A stretch of 52,253 nt of DNA from Euprymna scolopes (GCA_024364805.1 CM044490.1:9758879-9811131), one strand, 5' to 3'. Positions 13,160 through 26,355 are shown, numbered from the stretch's first letter. Numbers and translations: made by a program. The notes: a model not told the origin generated them from the letters alone.

Positions 13160-13531
13160 AATACTGAGATCAGAAAGTAGGCAGCATGCGTTCCGCATAT
13201 TCAACCGATATAAGTCCAGTCCAAACAGACAGACGTATATGGACGCAAGATATAATTGTAAGAGAGTAATAGACAGATAAGACAGATTACACTGAAACCA
13301 CCAGGAAACACATTGAAGCAGAGAAATAAGGAACCAATGATTTTTGAAAAATCTACAACAGTAAATAATGGGCAGTCATCGACCCCCCCTATCAAACAAT
13401 CATGAGGTTGCTTGCACGACAACCGACAAGGCAAACCGCTTGCCAGTCAGTTTGCCTCAAACTCCACACTGGACCCGGCAGATCACTTTCTCCCCGATTT
13501 TCCTTTGCAGACAGACGCCAACCTAGACGAT
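13160..13531 (+). mobile_element. LINE family A copy A1, first part (linker)
   Basis: In broken frames the plus strand reads RYKSSPNRQTYMDAR (about 13207-13250), ETTRKHIEAEK, IFEKSTTVNNGQSST and LASQFASNSTLDPADHF (about 13439-13489), ending NLDD at 13520-13531. These align in order with the minus-strand copy A4 (NRHKSSSNRQKYKEAR, METTKKRIEAQK, FASRFASNSTVN, ATLDD). This is the linker between endonuclease and RT of a Jockey/CR1-type LINE. The copy stops where the opposite-strand copy A2 begins and resumes at about 14728. Confidence 0.75.
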
Positions 13532-14727
13532 TTTTTTTTCTTTTTACATTTTCACCCCAAACAAGGCACATTGCCACTTTGGTGTAGGGGGCTACTATCA
13601 GGGTCAACAACTACTGGGACACAATGTAGGGATTTGGGCAGTAAGATGTCGGTTCACGTTGCACTTGAACTTCTGCATATCAGTACAGTAGGGAAGCAGC
13701 ATCCTGGAATGGAATTCCAGAGTCTAGCGCTTCTGGGGAAGAAACTACTGGAGAAGAAATATATGTTACATCTAGGGATCTCTACTCTGTGGGGGTGGGA
13801 TTTAGCTGCCTGTCGGGTTTGTCGAGAGGGTATGCGTCGTGGGGGCACAAGTGTCTGCAGTTCGTCAGAGCATTCACCATTAAAATACTTGTAGAACAAG
13901 CAGAAGGATGCAACGTTTCGTCTATGGGACAGAGGCTGAAGCTTAGATGCCAGTTCAGGGCCTATCAGATTGGCGACTCGTTTTTGAACCTTGTCTATGA
14001 GCGAGAGACTAGTAGTAGAGGCACCAGCCCAGATGTGACAACAATACTCCATACATGATCGAATGGTGGCTTTATAGAGATACAGGATACTTTCAGGTGT
14101 CAGTAGTTTTCTAGCACGGTTGAGAGAGCCTACCTTTTTTGCAGCAGCCCTAGCAATGTTTTCAATATAATTGTTCCAGCTCATGTTTCCTGTGAACGTT
14201 AGGCCAAGCAGTTTGAAAGATGTACTCTCAGACAGGGAGTCACTGACCATTGCTATTGGTGGCAGAGAAGGTTTATTGTAGTTATTGAAGGAAACCAGTT
14301 TAGTCTTGGAGGCATTGAATGTGGCTATCCATTTATGTCCCCATTCCACTACAGATTGCAAGTCATCCTCTAGTGTTTTTGCAATTTCTTTCGATACGTG
14401 TTCATTTGTTCTCCTGTCATGCCTGTTATAGAGTGTAGTGTCATCAGCATATATACCCATCTCAGAGGCAGTTTTGTCGGGGAGGTCATTAATAAATAAA
14501 AGGAACAATAGAGGTCGAAGAATAGTCCATTGAGGCACTTCCGCATTTATATCACACTGTTTAGATTTTTGACCGTCGAGGACAACCTGGATTTTTTTTT
14601 CTTATCTAAGAAGGATTTTATTATGCTAAGTATTGTACCAGTGATCCCGTATGATTTAATTTCCATGAGGAGACCCTTGTGTCATACCCTGTCAAAAGCC
14701 ATAGATATATCTAGAGCTACCGCTTTA
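13532..14727 (-). mobile_element. LINE family A copy A2, 5'-truncated, nested in A1
   Basis: The minus strand from 14538 to 13654 stays open for 294 codons, the best preserved RT piece in the window. In order it shows the PQ..LRPLLFLLFINDLPD block (canonical PQGSVLGPLLF), the catalytic IYADDTTLYN (YADD at 14451-14440), the thumb GLTFTGNMSWNNYI, and the C-terminal RLWNSIPGCCFP of Jockey/CR1-type RTs. Upstream (14724-14540) the reading is broken but still holds the finger-palm region. The 3' end is GGTGAAAATGTAAAAAG plus an A run against 13531. It sits exactly between NLDD and the following KSPLL block of A1, so it inserted into that copy. Truncated at its 5' end. Confidence 0.85.
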
Positions 14728-15585
14728 TTTAGAAAATCGCCCCTTCTCATGTGTATGGTACCATAAAACATCTAGACACCTCAAAAGCATGTGAACCAGA
14801 TCTCATCCCAGCTATGCTAATAAAAAATGCTCTGCTGAGATTGTCCCAGTTCTCTCCAAATTTTACTATATATGACTTAACAAATCTTGCTTTACCGACT
14901 GCTGGAAAATCGCTTCTGTAGTACCAGTCTTCAAGAATTCTTGGGAAAGAAATGCCCATTAAATTATCGCCTCATTAGCCTCCTCCCACTTTCCGCCAAA
15001 AAATATTTAAGTCCTTAGTAAATCAAGGCTTATGCCAACACCTAAGAGCTGCTAAACTCCTGACCGACAAACAATATGGATTCAGGCAAGCCCGTTCAAC
15101 AAATAATATCTTAACTGTAGTCTCTGAACGTATATACCGCTCACTGGACAAAATAAGGGAGGGTAGAGCGGTAGCCCTTGATATATCTAAGGCTTTTGGC
15201 AGGGTATGGCACGATGGTCTTCTAATGAAAATTAGATCATTTGGTATCACTGGAAGAATGCACAATGTAACTAAATCCTTCTTAAGTAAGAGAAAATCCA
15301 GGTTGTCCTCGACGATCTTGCATCTAAACAATGTGACATAAATGCGGGAGTACCCCAGGGGTCTATCCTTGGACTTTTATTGTTCCTGATATTCAAAAAT
15401 GATGCCCCTGATAAAATTGTTTCACAGATGGATATATTTACCGATGGAACCACCCTCTATAACAGGCATGAGGGAAAAACAAATGAAGTGATGTCTAAGG
15501 AAATGACAGAATCACAAGAGGATTCCCTCCAATCTGTAGTGGAATATACAAACAAGACATATATTTCAATAATCAAATCGAGAAA
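14728..15585 (+). mobile_element. LINE family A copy A1, second part (reverse transcriptase)
   Basis: Resumes with SPLLMCM (about 14737) and QKHV, matching SPLLKCM and PKHV of copy A4. It then reads in shifting frames LTDKQYGFRQARSTNNILTV (about 15058-15119), AVALDISKAFGRVWHDGLL (about 15170-15228), AGVPQGSILGLLLFLIF (about 15341-15395), the catalytic box changed from YADD to FTDG (about 15438-15449), and EDSLQSVVE (about 15520-15545). Similarity fades after 15550; the thumb and 3' end are missing. Substitution of the catalytic aspartate and several stops make it dead. Confidence 0.8.
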
Positions 15586-15589
15586 TTTT

Positions 15590-16313
15590 AGATTAATGCG
15601 TAGGAAATATTATAGGACCATGGTAAGACACTGCATAATTGTTAAATAAATTAATAATTACATTAATGATTGTCCTTTCTGCTATTTCGCGGATGGAATT
15701 GATCATAGATATTATATGCTGACATATTGAGCTCAAACTCTTCACCAAGATATATTGTTGGTAGACAGAAAAGTCAAATTCGTACGCTGTGCCCAAAAGA
15801 TTTCAGGATTAGAAAACGGAATTTACTTTATACGTTGCTGTTTTTTTAATTCCATGTAGATCTGATCGTCATTACCAACAACAATGATTATGAGCTGTAA
15901 AATGTGCACATACGTCATATATTTATTTACACAAGCATTAAGATGTATCGGTTTAATATTTTTTGTATAAACATCTATAAATACGTTTTTTTATGAGTAT
16001 TATTCATCAGGTGCAACGCAATAACCCATGTCTGACAAAATAACACAAACATATTTATATATTCATATTTGTAGAAGATGAAACCTTCTATGTGAAATTT
16101 TATTGCAGACGAAGAACATACAAAACTCAGGAAGAGTTTTTAAATCTACTTAGTAGAAGTTGTGTTGTATTAAGTAAAGAGAGAAATATTTTTGGGGGAA
16201 AAGACGAGATAATAACACACAACAAATTATAAATTATATCAGAAACATTATAATTGCATCACTTTTGTTGCTTTCCAATATCTTATAATTGCGTAAGCGT
16301 ACACTTTCTGAGG
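15590..16313. other. AT-rich unassigned DNA
   Basis: No gene or repeat end recognised. Confidence 0.55.
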
Positions 16314-17709
<1,396 letters not shown>

Positions 17710-17860
17710 ATTTTAGTTGTTGTATCACGACGTTTAGGTGAACAATTTCTCCAGAAATCTGAGGTGGATGCCGCGACGGGACACGAACTCCGAATCTGCT
17801 AATTGCATCCTCAGTAATTACTGCCTATCATAATAGTTGTTCTCTTATGTTTTGTCCAAG
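17710..17860 (-). repeat. Possible tRNA-derived SINE fragment
   Basis: The minus strand carries AGTTCGTGTCC at 17789-17779 (9 of 11 matches to the B box) inside a T-arm-like context, CGGAGTTCGTGTCCCG. An upstream GGCAGTAATTACTGAGG (about 17826-17810) may be a decayed A box. The downstream body has no clear tail. Confidence 0.35.
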
Positions 17861-18524
17861 TAAGCCTCTAGCCGGCGTCGGATATGATTGAAACCGTTAA
17901 CATCAGACAATGCATACCTGGAACTGTAGATATTCAACGTCTCTATTCACTGTCCCATGGGCCCCGAAGGGCTATCAGGGTTGGATTTTTTTAATCTTAT
18001 AATCAACATTTATGTATTATCTGGCCTTCTATTCTCGGATCCTTACCGAATTGTATACATTATTTAATTAATTGGAAAATATCTCGCTAATTTGAATATT
18101 CTTTTAAACATTCATTTGAATTATTTCTCTATTAGTTGCTTCGGTTTTCTAATGATATGATCATCTTTAGTTAATTACGTTTAATTAAATTAATGCATAT
18201 ATTCTAGATGATTTGTTCTGTCATAATATTTGCGCAAAAAGTTTATAGTGAACACAAAATTATTTCCATATATATTTATGCATACGTATATATCGTTGTT
18301 TAACAAATTTGACCTACCAAACTCCTCCTAGAGTCTTCGGTCTACAGACATGTAACTTCATATATAAGGTATTTGAATCCATGCAACACTTTACATTTGG
18401 GTTTTAGTCGAAAAAAAAACAGGTGCAAAAGTGTGAAAATTTAAAAAATACAAAATTGCCAGGTGACGGACGAATCCCGGCATTACGACTGCATAACGTA
18501 GTAGCTCTTGTTCATGTTTTAATT

Positions 18525-18640
18525 TGTAGCCTTGCAGTAAAAATATTTTAATAGCCCAGCCATTGACGGCAGAGGAAAAATTAGGCGTGAGCTGAACGTT
18601 TTGGTTTCGATTCTCGGTGGTGGCGCATGAATCTTTTTTA
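18525..18640 (+). repeat. Possible tRNA-derived SINE fragment
   Basis: GGTTTCGATTC at 18603-18613 is a good B-box match in the T-arm-like context of a tRNA. The A box upstream (near 18550) is poor. Called only as a likely fragment. Confidence 0.3.
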
Positions 18641-18830
18641 TACTTTTTAAATAATTACTATAAAATTGCATACTATGTATGGATCTATCTATCATTAACT
18701 ATATGAAAGTTAAAATGCCTCTCTGTCTTTTCTCTATTGTAGTTAAGGAATACTATTATACAGGAAGACATTTCTTTACATATTCACACTTTTATTTATA
18801 CACATATGCACACAACCTTTTGAACAGTAC

Positions 18831-18863
18831 ATAGGCCCCGAGGAAAGTCGGAAGGGACTGCTA

Positions 18864-18864
<1 letters not shown>
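18831..18864 (+). repeat. Possible Helitron-like 3' terminus
   Basis: A small GC-rich hairpin (CCGA at 18838-18841 with TCGG at 18848-18851) is followed nine bases later by CTAG at 18861-18864 and then T and a TA tract. This fits the Helitron 3'-end rule (hairpin, short spacer, CTRR, insertion before T), but the stem is only 4 bp and no matching second copy was seen. Confidence 0.3.

Positions 18865-18951
<87 letters not shown>
18865..18951. repeat. (TA)n microsatellite
   Basis: Pure TA tract directly beside the decayed hammerhead unit that ends at 18952. Confidence 0.98.
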
Positions 18952-18953
<2 letters not shown>

Positions 18954-19325
18954 ACACACAGTACTGATCGCTGTTTCACAGCTCATCAGTGCGGCTAGAC
19001 AAGCAACTAACTCAAACCAGGATGGACACCGAATGGTCCAAACGACAGTCTGAGCTTTTCACCCTTGCGTTATATTGTTGATGTTGCCCTGCTGTTAGGT
19101 AATAACAATGATTTGACATTGTCCAAATACCTAAGATCAATTTTGTTTACACAAAGCGCGTCGCTTCATACGCTAATTGTTATGTGTATATCACTTCCCA
19201 ATATGCTCAAACTTAGATAAGCGAGCGTCATAGTCCTTTACATGTGGTACTGTTTTGCGGTTTTACATCTAATCAGTATGGCAAGAACATCCAACTACAT
19301 CAAGCCAGCATCGAAACCTGACTAC
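18952..19325 (-). repeat. Decayed hammerhead-ribozyme repeat (retrozyme-like), one unit plus part of another
   Basis: On the minus strand this region matches the tandem units at 36844-37353: TTGGGAAGTGATATACA, TTAGGTATTTGGACAATGTC and the ribozyme end. The younger core has CTGATGA (18989-18983), a perfect helix II GCTG/CAGC with loop TGAAA (18982-18970), then GATC where GAAA is required, the palindrome CAGTACTG (18966-18959) and TG where the cleavage triplet needs TA. Helix I bases GTC (19000-18998) and GCA (18992-18990) persist. A second, more decayed core lies 287 bp upstream (CTGATTA at 19276-19270). Both ribozymes look inactive. Confidence 0.6.
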
Positions 19326-19328
19326 CCA

Positions 19329-19332
<4 letters not shown>

Positions 19333-19380
<48 letters not shown>
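19333..19380. repeat. (TA)n microsatellite
   Basis: TA tract of 24 units. Confidence 0.98.
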
Positions 19381-19383
<3 letters not shown>

Positions 19384-19409
19384 TTATTACTCCTTGTCTG
19401 TTAAGATAT

Positions 19410-19836
19410 TTTTATTACATTAAGATAGTTTTATTACATTTTCACTCCAAACAAGGCACATTGCCACTTTGATGTAGGGGCTAATAGCGACACAGGCTAC
19501 ATGGGCACTATGTAAGGAGTTGGGCAGCAAGATGTCAGTTCTCATTACACTTGAACTTCTGCATGTCAGTACAGCTGGGGAAGCAGGAACCTAGCAGAGA
19601 GTTCCAAAGTCTTGCGGTTCTGGGGAAGAAACTACTGGAATAGAAGGACCTCTTACATCAAGGGATCTCTACTGTGAAGAGGTGGGATTGTAGTGCTTTC
19701 AGGTTTGGATTGAGTATTTACGTAGAGGGGGGTAAAATGCTTGCAGCTCGTCGAAATATACACCGCTAAAGTACAGAGGGGTGCTAGATTGCGTCGATGG
19801 GACAGAGGCTGAACCTTGGATGACAGATCATGACAT
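19410..19836 (-). mobile_element. LINE family A copy A3, 3'-end fragment only
   Basis: About 400 bp of the C-terminal region and 3' UTR, matching copies A2, A4 and A5 on the minus strand (GACAATGTGCC..., GTGAAAATGTAATAAAA tail). Its tail contains two copies of AATGTAATAAAA 19 bp apart, a small tandem 3'-terminal repeat. It lies immediately downstream of the 3' end of copy A4, in the same orientation. Severely 5' truncated; no RT core. Confidence 0.8.
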
Positions 19837-19837
19837 T

Positions 19838-22615
19838 TTTTTTTTAGCCATTTTCACCCCGAACAAGACACATTGCAATTTTGGTGTAGGGGGATACTAT
19901 CAGGGGCAACAACTACTGGGGAACTATGTAGGAATTTGATAAGCAAGGTGTCGGTTCCCGTTACACTTGCACTTCTGCACGTTAGTACAGTTAGGGAAGC
20001 AGGGACCTGGAATGACATTCCAAAGTCTACCGGTTGTGAGGAAGAAACTACTGGAGTAGAAATATCTTTTACACCTAGGGATCTCTACAGTGTGGGCGTG
20101 GCATTTAGCAGCATGTCGAGTTTTTCTAGGGTGTTCACGCCGTGGGGACACAAGTGCTTGCAGTTCGTCAGATCATTCACCATTAAAATACTTGTAGAAC
20201 AGACATAGGGATGCAACATTGCGTCGATGGGACAGACGATGAAGCTTATATGCCAATTCAGGGTCTATCGGATTTGCGACTCTCTTTTGTAATTTGTCAA
20301 GGAGCGAGAAACTAGTAGCAGACGCACCAGCCCAAATATGACAGTAATAATCCATACATGGGCGAATAGTGACCTTATAGAGGTACATGATACTTTCGGG
20401 TGTTAGTAGCTTTCTAGCACGGTAGAGAGACCCCACCTTTCTTGCAGCGGCTCTGACAATGTTTCCTGTGAACGTTAGGCCAAGGAGCTTGAAAGATGTA
20501 CTCTCGGGTTAAGAGTCGTTGTCCAATACTATTGGTGGTTGAGAAGGTTATTAGTAATTAATGAAGGAAACTAGTTTAGTATTTGGCGGCATTGAACGTG
20601 ACCATGCATTTTTGTCCCCATTTCACTTAAGATTGGAGGTCACCCTCTAGTGTTTCTGCCATTTCTTTCGATATGTGTCCATTTGCTGTCATGCCGATCT
20701 TATTATAGCGTGTGGTGTCATCAGCATATATACCCATCTCAGAGGCAATTTCTTCGGGGAGGGCATTTATGAATATCAGGAATAGTAGAAGTCCCAGAAT
20801 AGACCCTGCGGCACTCCCGCATGTATATCATATCGTTTAGATGTAGGACCGTCGAGGACAACCTGGATGTTTCTCTTATCTAAGAAGGATTTTATTATGT
20901 TAATTATTCTACCAGTGATACCGTATGATCAAATTTTCCTTAGGAGACCTCATGACATACCTTTCAAAACCCTTAGATAAATCTAGAGCCACTTCTCTGC
21001 CCTCCCCCGCTTTGCCCAGTGAATGTTATATACGTTCGGAGAGTAGAGTAAGAATGTCTGCTGTGGCTTGTCTAAATTCATATTTTTGGTCAGTCGAAGT
21101 TTAGAATCTGTAAGGTGATGGACTAGAGCATGGTTAACTAAGGTCTCAAATATTTTGGCAAAAAGTGGGAGGAGGCTAATGGGGCAATATTTTAATGGGT
21201 CACGTCTTTCGCCAGAATTCTTGAATACTGGTACCACAGAAGCAGTTTTGAAACATCCTGGACAGAAAGCTTCAATAAGGCATTTGTTTTAGAGTTTGGA
21301 GAGAACTGGAGCTTCCCCGGCTGAGCATTTTTTAATAGCTTGGATGAGATCGGGTCCACATGCTTTGGAAGTGTCAAGGTTTTTTTTAATGATAGCATGC
21401 ACTTTAGCAGGGGGGATTTCAGATCGTCTAGCGTGGCATCTTTTCGAATAGAAAAGTTAGAGAGGGGGTGGTTCGAATGGTTCACTGTGGAGTTTGAAGC
21501 AAACCTACTAGCAAACATGTTAGCTTTTTCAGTTGCTGGGCTAACAACCTTTCCATTGTTGGTTAGTGGGAATATTGTTGATTGCCCTACACTGTTGTTG
21601 ATTTTCCAGAAGTAACGAGTTCCTGGTTTTTGTGCTTCGATGCGTTTTTTAGTTGTTTCCATAAATTCTCTTTTAGATGTCGCTATTTCTTTCTTAACGT
21701 TACTTCTAGCTTCTTTATATTTCTGTCTGTTTGAACTGGACTTATGTCGGTTACATCTGCGGTATGCATATTGCCTTTAAGTAATGGCAGTTGCGCAAGT
21801 CGAAGTAAACCATTGGAGGCAGTGGGGCTTGCTATAAAAATTCCGCATGGGACCATACGCTTCGATTGCGGTTTTGAACATTTCAGTAGTCTCGTTTGGG
21901 CACTGTTCAGCAGGAAGAGAAAAATATTTCCCCATGGGGCATCTCTGATGAGATCTCTGATGGCTTCCTAGTCATCCCTTTTATAATATCTCGTTATGTT
22001 CAGCACATGCTCTCCAGTTTTTGCTCTAGAGTTTAGGGCAATTTCAACCATTATCAATATATGAGCAGCGTTACCAAATGGGTTGTTAACATTCATTATA
22101 CAATCAACGGGAACTGTGGTCAAAAACAGGTCTAAAAGTAATGCGTGTTGTTATTGCTGGTCAGAGAAACGGGTTGGAAACTTAAACATTTGTGATAGGG
22201 AGAGAGATATTGAGAAGCTATGGGGCAGTGCTGCCCGCTGCATCTGTGTAAGTAGAGAAACCGAGCCAGTTTTTGTGGTGTGCATTAAAGTCACCAGAGA
22301 CATGTACTTGTGTGCTAGTGTCGAGGGAGAATGCTATGTCTATGCTGCCAGAGATTTTGTTTATTATGGTACAGTCCTGGTTCGAGGAAGAGCGGCACAG
22401 AAAATAAAATTAGCTAATGTTGTGTTGCATGATTAGTCTAAAGACCATAAAGGCTTGATCATCCGATTCTAGGTGTGTTTCTGTAGTCAAGGGAAGGGGA
22501 TTACGAATGTAAAATCACAGTCTGGGCAGGTGTGTATCAGAGTCCTTACGGACGAGTGTGAGATACCCAGGCATTTTAAAGTAGTTAGACGTGTGGATTA
22601 GTGTAGGTTAGTCTC
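19838..22615 (-). mobile_element. LINE family A copy A4, longest copy (endonuclease to 3' end)
   Basis: Jockey/CR1-superfamily non-LTR retrotransposon, about 2.8 kb. In order on the minus strand: an apurinic-type endonuclease with SGDFNAHHKNWL (22300-22265) and TDAAG; a linker open from 21662 to 21192 (METTKKRIEAQK, FASRFASNST); RT fingers with KYCPISLLPLFAKIFE; the LGLLLFLIFINALPEE block; the intact catalytic IYADDTTRYN (about 20740-20712); the thumb LLGLTFTGN (followed by an in-frame-looking loss of the MSWNNYIEN segment near 20457); and the C-terminal RPCMDYYCHIWAGA and NVASLCLFYKYFNGE. Many stops and frameshifts. The RNA-binding first ORF and 5' UTR are absent. The 3' tail is A-rich at 19848-19838. 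Confidence 0.88.
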
Positions 22616-23236
22616 CCTTAGTGCTTTAATAATAAAACAAAAAATTAGTACACAAACTGCGATTAAGGTTTATATAAGAATAAAAATAGATTAAAAACAG
22701 CTGATTAGTAATGATATCTTTTACAAAAATATAAAGATTAACATTAAATCTTGGTTCTCCCACTGAACGCGTTAACGAAATATATAGAGTTTTGACTTTA
22801 AGTTTAATAATATTATGTTTTCAGAATAGTATAACTAAACAAATTATACATATAATAATATAATTTAAAAATAAGACTACAAGAATACTAAAATAAAATA
22901 TTAAATAGTTTAATATAAAAAAAATCACTTCAAGTTAAATAAAAAATAAAATTGTATGCATAACAATTCACAAACAATAACGAACATGATTGTGGTCCTT
23001 ATTACGAGATAATATGACTGAACCAGTGTGTTTCATGGACAATATTAGTTATTGCCGATGTGTATTTGAAGGTGTCCGTGTTATGCGAAAGTAAGTAACT
23101 GCAGCATTATGTGTATATGCAGATTTGCGAACGAAACAGTATTGTAATATTAACTTTGGAAAAGTAATAACTTACCATGCAACATTATTAGAACATATCC
23201 AATAATTTTATTGCACTAGTTTTTATACACACACAA
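22616..23236. other. AT-rich unassigned DNA
   Basis: No signal recognised. This may contain degraded upstream LINE sequence that I cannot align. Confidence 0.45.
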
Positions 23237-23268
<32 letters not shown>

Positions 23269-23283
23269 GTATATATATACTCG

Positions 23284-23336
<53 letters not shown>

Positions 23337-23360
23337 TTAGTTAGTTAGTAAGTTAGTTAT
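23237..23360. repeat. (TA)n microsatellite with TTAG tail
   Basis: TA tracts at 23237-23279 and 23285-23332, then five AGTT/TTAG units to about 23360. The TTAG units are an ordinary tetranucleotide tract, not telomeric TTAGGG. Confidence 0.9.
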
Positions 23361-24100
23361 AAGCATATATATTTGGATTTACAAAATGCTACTTGTATTA
23401 GTATTCCTTATATCATAACTCATACAATAAGAAAAGCAAAATGCTTATTCATGTAAATACATGCATGTATATATATATATATATATAGGAAGAGTTTTAA
23501 AATTTTAAATATTTTAAAGAGAACACTTATCGGGATTATGCAAAGCTACACACATTTGTTTGAATCTTATATAATAGATAAAGAAAAAACACGACAGTAT
23601 AAATTTGAATACTAAGGCATATAGATTTCATCGTTTATTCAATATGAATGTTACATTAATTGATTGTAAGCTTTGTAAACTCAATATACCTAGCTATTTT
23701 GAAACTTTACTATCATGTGTAATTGTAAAGAGGGTTAGAGGTACTACATATTAGAGATCGGCGGTATGTAAAGTGCTTACGGTGTTATGTGTCTAATACA
23801 TGTGTCCATCATAACTGTAGTTTTCTTATTTCTGTTCCTTTATAGTTTCAGATTACACCTTTTTAAATGACGTATTATTTCATCTCTAATATACTTATCG
23901 CATGGCGTTTCATCTCATAAATGGTACATAGCATTGTCTCTTTTTTCCTAATGAGTAACATTTAGCTTTAAAAATACTTGATAATCTGATTTTTTTTATC
24001 CTACACCATTAATTGATGCAACATTAATACTAAATAAACGATTACATCTATAAGCATTAGTTTATAGCTTAATATTGTCTTTCTCTAATTCTTTACACAT
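23361..24100. other. AT-rich unassigned DNA
   Basis: A short TA tract at 23469-23487; otherwise nothing recognised. Confidence 0.5.
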
Positions 24101-24125
24101 ACACACACATAAATACACACACACA

Positions 24126-24180
<55 letters not shown>
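24101..24180. repeat. (AC)n then (TA)n microsatellite
   Basis: ACACAC-rich start (about 24101-24124) followed by a TA tract that ends at the LINE D fragment. Confidence 0.95.
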
Positions 24181-24183
<3 letters not shown>

Positions 24184-24184
24184 C

Positions 24185-24450
24185 GAGCATATTGAGTACC
24201 ACGTCTTGTAAGCGCGAGCGTACATTGTCTTTGTCTTCTTGATGCAAAATGCCAGTCCGAAACAGATGCAAGGATTTATGAAGAGATCCTCGACCAACTG
24301 CATATCTACCGAGAAATGTGACACCATGTATGCACCATCGGCATATAACAGTTCCATAACGGATCCGTCATTAACATGTTATTGCTTCAAATCTTTTACG
24401 GTTGAACACATTTGCAGTTGTTTGGAATCTAATATAAACACGCAGGTTAC
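24185..24450 (-). mobile_element. LINE family D fragment (reverse transcriptase palm)
   Basis: The minus strand encodes ELLYADGAYMVSH (catalytic YADD changed to YADG, about 24357-24340), followed by DMQLVEDLF and CFGLAFCIKKTKTMY (about 24271-24227). The order YADD, a helix ending in DRF.AC, and FGL.I..KKT.VM is a palm-domain signature of a LINE class distinct from families A and B. Upstream, broken frames resemble the preceding NLFNLRRLQAKTKV-type block. Only about 265 bp survive, and one catalytic aspartate is lost. Confidence 0.65.
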
Positions 24451-24485
24451 AGCCGCGAAAACCATATTAGACCACATCAGTTAGA

Positions 24486-25537
<1,052 letters not shown>

Positions 25538-25539
25538 AA

Positions 25540-25740
25540 GACGGGGGTACTCGGCGTTGCCCAGACGTTGCCCCGGTGTTGGCCTTGTTTTTAGAGGCGT
25601 GTGTTGTAAAAAAAAACAATAAAAAAATGAACGTGATGCAAATCGAACTGTCCGGCTGTGTCCGTGTTTTTTAAAAAATGTCCAAAATGTTTTAAGGGGG
25701 GCTCGAACTCGAATCATTGAGGTGAAAGCGCCCCCACCCC
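25540..25740 (-). repeat. tRNA-like repeat with Helitron-like hairpin end (second copy of the 5.96 kb type)
   Basis: On the minus strand a strong B-box core GAGTTCGAGCCCC lies at 25710-25698, about 125 bases before an ACAACACACGCCTC block and the terminal GGGCAACGCCGAGTACC (25566-25547) that matches the hairpin end at 5976-5993. The terminal CTAG appears as CTTG (25540-25537). The shared order of B box, ACAACACAC block and hairpin in both copies shows that they are one family. The A box is not clear here. Confidence 0.45.
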
Positions 25741-26285
25741 CAAATATAGAAAAAATAAAAAAAAACGCGTTGAATTAACTAAAAAGGGAATTAGGTCAAA
25801 TATCAATTCCGCAGTGAAGTTTGTTTTGGTATAGTTTGAGTAGTCACATCACACGCGAATTCGTAATGAATGATTTTGTTTTCTCAAATTCTAAAGTTCA
25901 CGATATCGTTGCGTTGTAATCTTTGAATAAAATAAATGTTGGGTTGAAAGTACTAATAAATAAAGGTCATAGTTAGATTTCACGGTTAGAGTCCTTACCA
26001 CCGGAAGTAAAATCCGGTTAGTCTCGCAGATTGTGTCCTACATTAACGAAAACACAGCAAAAATAAAACAATAAAAGTAATCGCGTTTTCGCGTTTAAAA
26101 AGAAAAAAATCATTTTTATTTTATTATGGAAAAAACAGAAAGAATAAATCAGGGGAAAAATACAAAAAAAAAACGGCATAAGTAAACTTGTACGATTCAA
26201 GACCGGGTCGTTTCCTCGGCCTGTTCCTTGTGAACGCATCCGTTGCGATGTAAATAGGGAGAGGGGAAAGGAGGAGTCTAAGAGA
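25741..26285. other. Unassigned, possible further tRNA-like remnant
   Basis: Around 25985-26035 the plus strand reads CGGTTAGAGTCC and AAAATCCGGTTAG, loosely like a D-arm and T-arm, but spacing and matches are too poor for a firm call. Elsewhere only AT-rich sequence. Confidence 0.3.
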
Positions 26286-26355
26286 GAGAAAAGGGGTTTC
26301 AACTTCCATTGAATCTAAGGGATTTCGGCAATGGACTCTCACCGGATAAAATGTA
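26285..26355 (-). repeat. Possible tRNA-derived SINE head
   Basis: Minus strand: GGTGAGAGTCCATTGCCGAA (from about 26344) then GTTGAAACCCC at 26303-26293, a B-box-like core with one change from GTTCGAACCCC. The arrangement resembles the D-arm and T-arm of a tRNA. No tail is visible. Confidence 0.35.

Noticed and set aside
14335-15550. Twin-priming (5' inversion) as the origin of the opposed LINE pieces
   Set aside because: The two pieces overlap by about 390 bp of the same RT region, and the plus-strand copy continues on the other side of the minus-strand one, so nested insertion explains the layout better.
23335-23360. TTAG-type units as interstitial telomere repeat
   Set aside because: Units are TTAG/AGTT, not TTAGGG, and only about five long; ordinary tetranucleotide tract.
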